A stretch of 5,783 nucleotides of DNA from NCBI GenBank assembly GCA_015767355.1, contig JADWMH010000137.1, forward strand, positions 1-5,783, written 5' to 3'. The notes below the pieces were generated by a model that was not told the DNA's origin, ran no database searches, and saw nothing but the letters and a program-made list of their open reading frames with translations. Shown here piece after piece: positions 1-5,783 of this stretch (within the stretch, counting starts at the first letter, position 1; every line of letters begins with the position of its first letter). The translations under genes and the position numbers were made by a program. The stretch comes from Gammaproteobacteria bacterium. Lineage in GTDB: Bacteria; Pseudomonadota; Gammaproteobacteria; Chromatiales; Chromatiaceae.

Positions 1-450
1 ATCTTTCTTGCTTATATGACGGCCAATGCATTGCATTTTCACCCGCCGCTTGGGATCTTCAAACAATTCGTGCTGGAGAAAGGCGGCGCCGAGAAGAAGG
101 CGCTGAATATGAAAAAACGCGGCATTGTGCCGATCACCGACCTGGCCAGAGTTTATGCCCTCTCTGCGGGCGTCAATGCCCTGAATACCCAGGACCGGCT
201 CGAGGCAGCCAGCAAAGCCGGTGTGCTCAGCCGCAGCGGCATGGCGGATCTGCGCGATGCGCTGGAGTTTATCGCCAGTGTTCGCCTGCAGCACCAGTCA
301 CAGCAGATCAGGGCAGGTCAGACACCGGATAACTTTGTCCCACCCGAGCAACTCTCTTCACTGGAGCGCCGTCACCTGAAAGATGCCTTTGATGTCGTCA
401 ACACCATTCAGACGTCAATAGAGTCCAGCAACCAGATAGGCAATTTCTGA
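1..450 (+). CDS. DUF294-family CBS/nucleotidyltransferase-like regulator, C-terminal part (5' end outside window)
   Basis: The reading frame is open from base 1 to a TGA at 448-450, and no start with a ribosome-binding site is visible, so these 149 codons are the end of a longer protein. The ATG at base 16 is internal. The visible part matches from memory the DUF294_C 'putative nucleotidyltransferase substrate-binding' domain: a segment reading LNMKKRGIVPITDLARVYAL, then a helical stretch with DLRDALEFI and a QxxAGxxPDNFVPPxxLSxLERxxLKDAF-like end. Full-length family members usually carry cyclic-nucleotide-binding or CBS domains and a GlnD-like nucleotidyltransferase domain ahead of this; those would lie to the left. 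In gammaproteobacteria such genes often sit beside a sodium:acetate symporter and acs, which fits acs downstream here. A role in controlling acetate transport or activation is inference; the enzymatic activity of the family is poorly established. Confidence 0.85.
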   Translation: MFLAYMTANALHFHPPLGIFKQFVLEKGGAEKKALNMKKRGIVPITDLARVYALSAGVNALNTQDRLEAASKAGVLSRSGMADLRDALEFIASVRLQHQSQQIRAGQTPDNFVPPEQLSSLERRHLKDAFDVVNTIQTSIESSNQIGNF

Positions 451-483
451 CGTACGATAAGGCAAAGTATTACTTATTCACCC

Positions 484-534
484 ATCAATGACATATATCA
501 ATTGATTTCTATATTAGTTTACTCTAATATTGAT
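484..534. promoter_or_regulatory. Cluster of ATTGAT/ATCAAT boxes and an operator-like inverted repeat
   Basis: Four copies of the hexamer ATTGAT or its complement lie in 51 bases: ATCAAT at 484-489 and 497-502, ATTGAT at 501-506 and 529-534. The middle pair forms the perfect palindrome ATCAATTGAT (497-506). A second, different inverted repeat, ATATTAG-6 nt-CTAATAT (511-517 and 524-530), fills the spacer and overlaps the -10 of the predicted promoter. This layout resembles transcription-factor binding over a promoter, but the region is AT-rich, so chance matches are possible. No regulator can be named; the spacing is not that of an FNR box (TTGAT-4-ATCAA). Confidence 0.35.
502..530 (+). promoter_or_regulatory. 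Sigma70-type promoter of the small secreted-protein gene
   Basis: A -35 element TTGATT (502-507, 4 of 6 matches to consensus) is followed by a 17-base spacer and a -10 element TAATAT (525-530, 4 of 6). The predicted start is near base 537, giving a leader of about 30 bases before the ATG at 568. It is the best-spaced pair in the gap after the DUF294 gene. Confidence 0.4.
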
Positions 535-567
535 CCATGTTAGTTACATGCTCTTCGGAGATTTGTG

Positions 568-816
568 ATGAAATCAATTAAAATACTACCCGCTATTGCC
601 GCCCTGGTCTTAATGCTTGCATCTGTTCAGGCAAATGCCGGCGGTCTAACCTATGACTCTTGTGAGAACTACTACTCGACCTATTATGGCATTGACATGC
701 CAGCGGAGAAGATAGTCACTCATGATACAACCACTGCTGCTCCCCGTGAACAGCAACCGATCACAGCCATAGAAATTAGTTTTTACAGTGATCCGAAAAA
801 TTTCTACAACTGGTAG
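568..816 (+). CDS. Small exported protein of unknown function (82 aa, Sec signal peptide)
   Basis: I do not recognise this family. The protein begins MKSIKILPAIAALVLMLASV and has a textbook Sec signal peptide: a basic start, a hydrophobic core at about residues 6-19, and a likely cut after ANA at residue 24. The mature chain is about 58 residues, rich in tyrosine (seven), with one cysteine (Cys32) and an aromatic end FYNW. The single cysteine is not in a lipobox, so it is not a lipoprotein and cannot form an internal disulfide. The start at ATG 568 is preferred over the GTG three bases earlier because CGGAG (556-560) lies 7 bases upstream of it. The gene has its own likely promoter (502-530) and a strong terminator (835-863), so it is probably a single-gene transcript unrelated to acs. 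Periplasmic or secreted location is inferred from the signal peptide. Confidence 0.7.
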   Translation: MKSIKILPAIAALVLMLASVQANAGGLTYDSCENYYSTYYGIDMPAEKIVTHDTTTAAPREQQPITAIEISFYSDPKNFYNW

Positions 817-834
817 TCAAGGACATTTAAACGC

Positions 835-863
835 AACCCCGTCATCGCGACGGGTTTTTTTTT
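835..863 (+). terminator. Rho-independent terminator after the small secreted-protein gene
   Basis: A 6-bp GC-rich stem, CCCGTC (838-843) and GACGGG (849-854), closes a 5-base loop and is followed directly by nine T residues (855-863). Flanking AA/TT can extend the stem past a bulged C at 837. It begins 19 bases after the stop codon at 814-816 and separates this gene from acs. Confidence 0.85.
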
Positions 864-930
864 GCCTGCACGTTTTTTCCACCGGTAACTAACATCTGCA
901 AACTGCCGACTGAAAACTGTAGAAAATCCT

Positions 931-959
931 TTGACACACTGTGCAACTTGACGCAACAT
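931..959 (+). promoter_or_regulatory. Possible acs promoter
   Basis: A perfect -35 hexamer TTGACA (931-936) is followed after 17 bases by CAACAT (954-959), a poor -10 with 3 of 6 matches. A second -35-like TTGACG lies at 948-953 without a good -10. The terminator at 835-863 means acs needs its own promoter somewhere in 864-1000, which is the main support. Weak -10 elements are common in activator-dependent promoters, but no clear CRP or sigma54 site was found. Confidence 0.25.
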
Positions 960-996
960 CACCTCCATCAAACAAAAAAATCATCAGAAGCACCAC

Positions 997-1002
997 AGGA
1001 GA
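997..1002 (+). promoter_or_regulatory. Shine-Dalgarno site that sets the acs start
   Basis: AGGAGA lies 5 bases ahead of the ATG at 1008. The frame stays open upstream to a TTG at 948, but that codon has no such site, and the extra 20 residues are polar and unlike the N-terminus of the family. Confidence 0.8.
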
Positions 1003-1007
1003 ACAGC

Positions 1008-2948
<1,941 letters not shown>

Positions 2949-2955
2949 CATACCG

Positions 2956-3036
2956 TCCGCCCTCACCCCAACCCTCTCCCGGAAGGAGAGAGGGTTTAGC
3001 TCCTTCTCCCTCCGGGAGAAGTTCGGGATGAGCGGG
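2956..3036. repeat. Intergenic inverted-repeat element with two internal hairpins (C/T-rich to G/A-rich)
   Basis: The element starts 8 bases after the acs stop. Outer arms (CCCTCACCCC at 2960-2969 and the imperfect partner CGGGATGAGCGGG at 3024-3036) enclose two perfect hairpins: AACCCTCTC/GAGAGGGTT (2970-2978 and 2988-2996, 9 bp) and CTTCTCCC/GGGAGAAG (3003-3010 and 3014-3021, 8 bp, 3-base loop). The CCCTCACCCC...CCCTCTCCC style resembles, from memory, a dispersed intergenic repeat found in many proteobacteria (REP or MITE-like). No coding capacity is visible. In RNA it would fold as a branched structure and could protect or end the acs transcript, though no T-run follows. Confidence 0.75.
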
Positions 3037-3043
3037 ATTTCAA

Positions 3044-3069
3044 AGTCTAGTGAGACCAGGTCTCAGACT
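3044..3069. repeat. Short hairpin with perfect 7-bp arms
   Basis: TGAGACC (3051-3057) and GGTCTCA (3059-3065) form a perfect inverted repeat around a single A. Outer AGTC (3044-3047) and GACT (3066-3069) extend it across a 3-base bulge. As RNA the tip must open to make a loop. It lies between two larger repeat elements and has no T-run, so terminator function is unlikely. Confidence 0.5.
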
Positions 3070-3079
3070 GACGACGCTT

Positions 3080-3095
3080 GAAAATGATCATTTTC
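3080..3095. repeat. Perfect 16-bp palindrome
   Basis: GAAAATGATCATTTTC is an exact palindrome with no spacer. It abuts the left arm of the next repeat element, whose first base is its last. It could be a protein-binding site or the scar or edge of the neighbouring element; its role is unknown. Confidence 0.5.
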
Positions 3096-3155
3096 TCTCG
3101 CCAAGATGCAAAGACCGCAAAGGTTTTCTTGGCGAGCTTAGCGTCTTTGCGAGAG
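3095..3155. repeat. Intergenic inverted-repeat element with CTCTCGC...GCGAGAG ends
   Basis: The ends CTCTCGCCAAGATGCAAAG (3095-3113) and CTTAGCGTCTTTGCGAGAG (3137-3155) match as an inverted repeat at 16 of 19 positions. A competing internal repeat, CTCGCCAAGA (3097-3106) with TCTTGGCGAG (3127-3136), is a perfect 10 bp, so two alternative folds are possible. The GCGTCTTTGCG style recalls, from memory, a dispersed non-coding repeat seen in very diverse bacteria. It ends 65 bases before the NYN gene start. No ORF is inside. Confidence 0.7.
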
Positions 3156-3219
3156 TTATTGTTGTAATTTGACTCATTTGTAAAGATGTTGGTCACTTAA
3201 GATTACCAGGGAGAACTCT

Positions 3220-4038
3220 ATGACTATCAAAGTCGGCGTCTTTGTCGATTCTGAAAACGTTCGTCGTAATGGCGGCTATCATCTCCGCTACGATGTTCTG
3301 CGCCGCTTTGCGGAGCGTGGTGATCGCACCCTGATTCGCCTCAACACCTACATCACATTTGACAGGGAGCTAGCCGAAAAAGATTCTGAATACGCAAGAA
3401 AATCCTACACGCATCAACAAATTGCGCGCCAGTTCGGCTGGAAAGTAAACATCAGGGATACACATCGCATGACCAGTGACGAGGGGCAAACCACAATTGA
3501 GAGCAGCTCTAATCTCAGCATCGCGGTCGACGCACTGCTGCAGGCCGAGCATCTCGATGAGATTCTCCTGGTAACGGGTGATAGTGATTTCCTGCCTCTT
3601 GTCAACGCCATTCAAAACAAGGGGCGTCGTGTGGAACTGCTTGGCTTTGACCATGTTTCGACGCAATTGCAGCGTCAGGTCGATGCTTTTCACTCCGGCT
3701 TCCTCACCCCGAATCTGATTCCGATCGCCTATGAACCGAAAAATACATGGGGACGCACCGGCTCCTGTGTGCGTGGAGTCTGTACAAAATGGTTTGCAGA
3801 GAAGGGCTATGGTTTTCTCAGCTTTCTCGATCGCATCGATAACAACAGCTGGATCACCAATACCCGCGTCAAGGAGTCACCCTGGACCAGCGCATTCTGC
3901 CACATCAACGAAATCTCCTCGGATGTCAATGAGGAGGACCTCATACATGGCGATACCGTGCTTGAATTCTATATTCAGGAGAGTCCACAGGATGCAGACG
4001 GACTGATTGCGCAGAATGTGCGTTTGGTGCAAGCATAA
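3220..4038 (+). CDS. NYN-domain (LabA/PIN-like) putative RNase fused to a cold-shock-like domain
   Basis: The 272-residue protein has two parts. Residues about 4-165 form a NYN domain of the LabA-like PIN superfamily: strand VGVFVDSEN with D10 and N13, a helix with AVDALL (D104), and LLVTGDSDFLPLV with D121 and D123. These acidic residues typically bind a metal for RNA cleavage. Residues about 185-271 resemble a cold-shock domain: KWF (190-192), an RNP1-like KGYGFL (195-200), an RNP2-like AFCHI (225-229), then HGDTVLEFYI and AQNVRLV, as in CspA-type proteins. The loop between the RNP motifs is longer than usual (about 24 residues). No signal peptide is present, so it is cytoplasmic. An RNA-targeted nuclease, with the cold-shock part binding the substrate, is inference. 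The start has AGGGAG at 3208-3213, 6 bases upstream. It stands alone: repeats lie upstream and a convergent gene downstream. No clear promoter was found. Confidence 0.85.
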   Translation: MTIKVGVFVDSENVRRNGGYHLRYDVLRRFAERGDRTLIRLNTYITFDRELAEKDSEYARKSYTHQQIARQFGWKVNIRDTHRMTSDEGQTTIESSSNLSIAVDALLQAEHLDEILLVTGDSDFLPLVNAIQNKGRRVELLGFDHVSTQLQRQVDAFHSGFLTPNLIPIAYEPKNTWGRTGSCVRGVCTKWFAEKGYGFLSFLDRIDNNSWITNTRVKESPWTSAFCHINEISSDVNEEDLIHGDTVLEFYIQESPQDADGLIAQNVRLVQA

Positions 4039-4072
4039 AAAAGTTTGCAGTTGGCAGTCTGCAGGTTCAAAC
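4037..4072 (-). terminator. Likely terminator of the amidase gene in the convergent gap
   Basis: Read on the minus strand, just after the amidase stop, GTTT and GCAG pair with CTGC and AAAC (bases 4069-4072, 4059-4062, 4047-4050 and 4043-4046), with a 6-base bulge, followed by six T residues (complement of 4037-4042). The stem is weak because of the bulge. The T-run overlaps the TAA stop of the NYN gene. In the plus direction no T-run follows, so it serves the amidase only. Confidence 0.4.
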
Positions 4073-4077
4073 AACTC

Positions 4078-5532
4078 CTAACTATCGGCAGGTATCTTCA
4101 AGACCTGTCCGGCGCGTATTTCATTCTGCCCAAGCTGGTTGAGATCTTTCAGGCGCGAGAGACTCACCTGGTAACGTTGTGCTATTTCAGACAGCGTATC
4201 TCCCGCCACAATCACATGTTCTCTTCCCCTGATTTTTGGTTTATGACGCATTGCCAGCCAGCTGCCCGGGGGAGGAGCACGATGAAAATGACGGCGTATT
4301 CCTGCAAGCATAGCCTGAGCAAAAGCCTCCTGCTGCGCCTGGTCATGCAGTTTTTCCTCCTCCATCGGATTGGAGATAAAGGCCACTTCCACCAGCATCG
4401 ATGGAATATCAGGTGATTTCAAAACCGCAAACTCCGCTTTTTGAACCTCGCCGAAGTGAACCGTTCCAGCCTTCCTTAAATTCCTGACTGTCATCTGCGC
4501 CACCTCATGACTCACCTGCCTGCTCACCGCCTGGGAGAGATCCAGCAACACGGATGCCAGCACTTCATCCTTGTCATCGAGGCTGACGCCGCCAACCAGA
4601 TCAGCCTGGTTCTCTCGCTCCGCCAACCAAAAAGCAGCCTCACTGGATGCCCCTTTGTTCGACAGCACATAGACAGACGCCCCCCTGGCTGATGGGTCCG
4701 GAAAAGCATCCGCGTGAATTGAGACAAAGAAATCCGCATGGTGCCTGCGTGCAATTTCCATACGCTTACGCAAGGAGATGTAGTAATCCGACTTGCGCAC
4801 CAGTACACCGCGCATGCCACCCTCCTCGTCCAGCAATTTTTTCAGGTTTTTGGCAATCTCCAGAACCACATCTTTTTCATAAGTCCCATTGCTGCCCATG
4901 GCGCCGGAATCTTCACCGCCATGTCCGGCATCAATAGCAATGACGATGTCCCGTCCGCGGACTTTTTTTGCAGCTTTCGGCAGCACAGGCGGCGCCTGTT
5001 CCACAGCTTTCGGTTGCTTTTTTAACAAGGTCTGCTCGCTGACCTTCGCAGCCAGAGTTTGCTTTTTGTTGCTCTTTTTGTTGCTCTTTTTATTGCTCTT
5101 CCGCGTCTGCTTTTTCGCCACTTTCGGTTTGTCGCCAGGTTTACTCTCATAGAGATCCAGCACCAGGCGATAGCCGTACCGCCCCCCTGGATCCAGCTGA
5201 AAACTCTTGACTTTGACGGCTCGCCTGAGTTTGAATTGAATCTCGACACTCTTTGTATTCAGGGGGTTCGTTGCGATAGATGAGATGACCTTATGCTTGT
5301 TGAAAGCAGGTATCTCCGCATTGAGTCGACTTCGAAAGATCTTCAACTTCAGCAGGGAGGAGCTGGAAACCTGGGTGACTTTGTACTTCACAGGTTCTGA
5401 AAGATCAAATACCAGGCGGGTGCGTTCAGGCGCTGTCCAGCTGCGCACACCATTGACGGTGACGTCTGCAACAACACTTTCGCTCAGGAGACAATAAAAG
5501 AGCACACTAAACAGTAGAAGTAACTTTTTCAT
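4078..5532 (-). CDS. amiB: N-acetylmuramoyl-L-alanine amidase, AmiB-type (AMIN, amidase_3, LysM)
   Basis: This zinc enzyme cuts the bond between N-acetylmuramic acid and the peptide stem in the periplasm, splitting septal wall during division. From the ATG at 5532 it is 484 residues: Sec signal peptide MKKLLLLFSVLFYCLL with a likely cut after VVA (residue 22); AMIN domain (about 23-130) that targets the septum in relatives; a Lys-rich linker (about 132-192); the amidase_3 domain (about 195-415) with zinc ligands H204, E219 and H273 and catalytic E382 in LVEVAFISNP; and a LysM peptidoglycan-binding motif (about 438-481). The segment about 293-342 matches the place where EnvC/NlpD-activated amidases carry an inhibitory helix. 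The upstream ATG at 5547 adds MSGRS; I prefer 5532 because GAGTGG at 5540-5545 is spaced correctly. Sec rather than Tat export and the LysM suggest AmiB over AmiA or AmiC. The usual tsaE and mutL neighbours are not seen. Confidence 0.95.
   Translation of the reverse strand: MKKLLLLFSVLFYCLLSESVVADVTVNGVRSWTAPERTRLVFDLSEPVKYKVTQVSSSSLLKLKIFRSRLNAEIPAFNKHKVISSIATNPLNTKSVEIQFKLRRAVKVKSFQLDPGGRYGYRLVLDLYESKPGDKPKVAKKQTRKSNKKSNKKSNKKQTLAAKVSEQTLLKKQPKAVEQAPPVLPKAAKKVRGRDIVIAIDAGHGGEDSGAMGSNGTYEKDVVLEIAKNLKKLLDEEGGMRGVLVRKSDYYISLRKRMEIARRHHADFFVSIHADAFPDPSARGASVYVLSNKGASSEAAFWLAERENQADLVGGVSLDDKDEVLASVLLDLSQAVSRQVSHEVAQMTVRNLRKAGTVHFGEVQKAEFAVLKSPDIPSMLVEVAFISNPMEEEKLHDQAQQEAFAQAMLAGIRRHFHRAPPPGSWLAMRHKPKIRGREHVIVAGDTLSEIAQRYQVSLSRLKDLNQLGQNEIRAGQVLKIPADS
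5061..5100 (-). repeat. 12-bp tandem repeat coding for KSNK units in the amidase linker
   Basis: On the plus strand the unit GCTCTTTTTGTT recurs about three times with one or two changes (5061-5100). On the coding strand it gives three KSNK units at amidase residues 145-156. Because 12 is a multiple of three, copy changes would lengthen or shorten the linker without a frameshift. Confidence 0.85.
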
Positions 5533-5583
5533 CGATCTACCACTCATTCAGGACTCATAATTTCAAGGAAGATCAGATTTATT

Positions 5584-5613
5584 CGTCATTGACGCACTAT
5601 GCTAGCAATGACG
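5584..5613. repeat. 8-bp inverted repeat upstream of the amidase gene
   Basis: CGTCATTG (5584-5591) and CAATGACG (5606-5613) are a perfect inverted repeat with a 14-base centre, within which GCA-CTA-TGC can form a small inner stem. It overlaps the predicted -10 of the leftward promoter, so it may be an operator or the remains of a dispersed repeat. Confidence 0.5.
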
Positions 5614-5627
5614 GGATTCTATGAAAA
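5599..5627 (-). promoter_or_regulatory. Possible amidase promoter with extended -10
   Basis: On the minus strand TTTTCA (5627-5622, 4 of 6 matches) is followed by 17 bases and TAGCAT (5604-5599, 4 of 6), preceded by TGC as in extended -10 promoters. Transcription would begin near 5592, about 60 bases ahead of the chosen start. Both hexamers are imperfect. Confidence 0.25.
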
Positions 5628-5678
5628 AACCAGAGCCTACCTATCAGAAAGAGTATTTCTCCATATATATCTAGTATA

Positions 5679-5719
5679 TAGAGTATATTCCCAGTGCCTA
5701 CTTAAAACAATATACTTTA
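5679..5719. repeat. Inverted repeat spanning the right-end promoter
   Basis: AGTATATT (5682-5689) and AATATACT (5709-5716) are a perfect 8-bp inverted repeat, extendable to 10 of 11 pairs including one G-T at 5679-5689 and 5709-5719. The right arm is the -10 region and the left arm touches the -35. A 7-base copy AGTATAT at 5673-5679 sits directly ahead of the left arm. The arrangement is operator-like, but the AT-rich base composition weakens the case. Confidence 0.35.
5688..5716 (+). promoter_or_regulatory. Rightward sigma70-type promoter at the window edge
   Basis: TTCCCA (5688-5693, 4 of 6) and TATACT (5711-5716, 5 of 6) are separated by 17 bases. The predicted start, near 5723, is about 24 bases ahead of the ATG at 5747 with its Shine-Dalgarno site, so promoter, RBS and start codon agree in spacing. 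Confidence 0.4.
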
Positions 5720-5746
5720 AGAAATATTTAGAAACACAGGAATATC

Positions 5747-5782
5747 ATGAAGTTTTATAATTATAACCGATATGTGTGCTGA
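5747..5782 (+). CDS. Possible 11-codon leader peptide or start of a broken gene
   Basis: CAGGAA (5737-5742) stands 4 bases ahead of an ATG whose frame reads MKFYNYNRYVC and ends at TGA 5780-5782, one base before the window ends. Three of the eleven residues are tyrosine and two are asparagine. The signals upstream are good, but the product is tiny. It may be a regulatory leader peptide for a gene to the right, a gene cut by a frameshift, or chance. An ATG at 5772 in another frame has no ribosome-binding site of its own. Confidence 0.25.
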   Translation: MKFYNYNRYVC

Positions 5783-5783
5783 T

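Noticed and set aside
497..506. ATCAATTGAT as an FNR box
   Set aside because: The half sites are in the opposite order and lack the 4-base spacer of TTGAT-4-ATCAA.
935..943. CACACTGTG palindrome at the acs promoter as a CRP site
   Set aside because: It lacks the TGTGA-6-TCACA form and the flanks do not extend the symmetry.
948..1007. A longer acs beginning at TTG 948
   Set aside because: There is no Shine-Dalgarno site for it, the extra 20 residues are unlike the family, and the ATG at 1008 has AGGAGA at ideal spacing.
2956..3155. CRISPR array
   Set aside because: The repeats are inverted, unlike each other and not regularly spaced.
5491..5493. Amidase Cys14 as a lipoprotein cysteine
   Set aside because: The preceding residues (LFY) do not form a lipobox and the cysteine is within the hydrophobic core of the signal peptide.
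5621..5677. An 18-codon ORF starting MKKPEPTY
   Set aside because: Only a weak GGGA precedes it, the product is very short, and no promoter fits it.
5608..5760. A 50-codon plus-strand ORF starting at ATG 5608
   Set aside because: No ribosome-binding site precedes it, it runs through the predicted promoter and operator region, and it resembles no known family.

Overview
The window looks like a chromosomal piece of a gammaproteobacterium. The reasons are a DUF294-family signalling gene close to acetyl-CoA synthetase (a common gammaproteobacterial acetate-uptake neighbourhood), an AmiB-type amidase with AMIN, amidase_3 and LysM domains, and Shine-Dalgarno and promoter signals of the usual kind. 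A free-living or symbiotic sulfur oxidiser is possible, but genus and species cannot be read from this sequence. Coding regions have moderate GC, while the gaps around the small secreted gene and at the right end are distinctly AT-rich.

Layout: (1) bases 1-450 are the 3' end of a CBS/nucleotidyltransferase-like (DUF294) regulator, cut by the window edge. (2) Bases 451-863 form a self-contained unit: a promoter with operator-like repeats, a gene for an 82-residue exported protein of unknown function, and a strong intrinsic terminator. (3) Bases 1008-2948 are acs, acetyl-CoA synthetase, with its own Shine-Dalgarno site. (4) Bases 2949-3219 are a non-coding patchwork of two unrelated-looking intergenic inverted-repeat elements separated by two short perfect palindromes. 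(5) Bases 3220-4038 encode a NYN (PIN-like) nuclease domain joined to a C-terminal cold-shock-like RNA-binding domain. (6) Bases 4078-5532, minus strand, encode a periplasmic N-acetylmuramoyl-L-alanine amidase convergent with the NYN gene. The 39-bp gap between them holds a likely terminator for the amidase. (7) Bases 5548-5783 are AT-rich, with a possible amidase promoter, an inverted repeat, and a rightward promoter followed by a well-spaced RBS and an 11-codon ORF at the edge.

Functionally, the DUF294 protein and Acs probably belong to acetate uptake and activation; the acetate transporter would be expected just left of the window. The amidase acts in septal peptidoglycan splitting. The NYN-cold-shock protein is the least described item and probably acts on RNA. 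No CRISPR array, transposase, rRNA or tRNA was seen.
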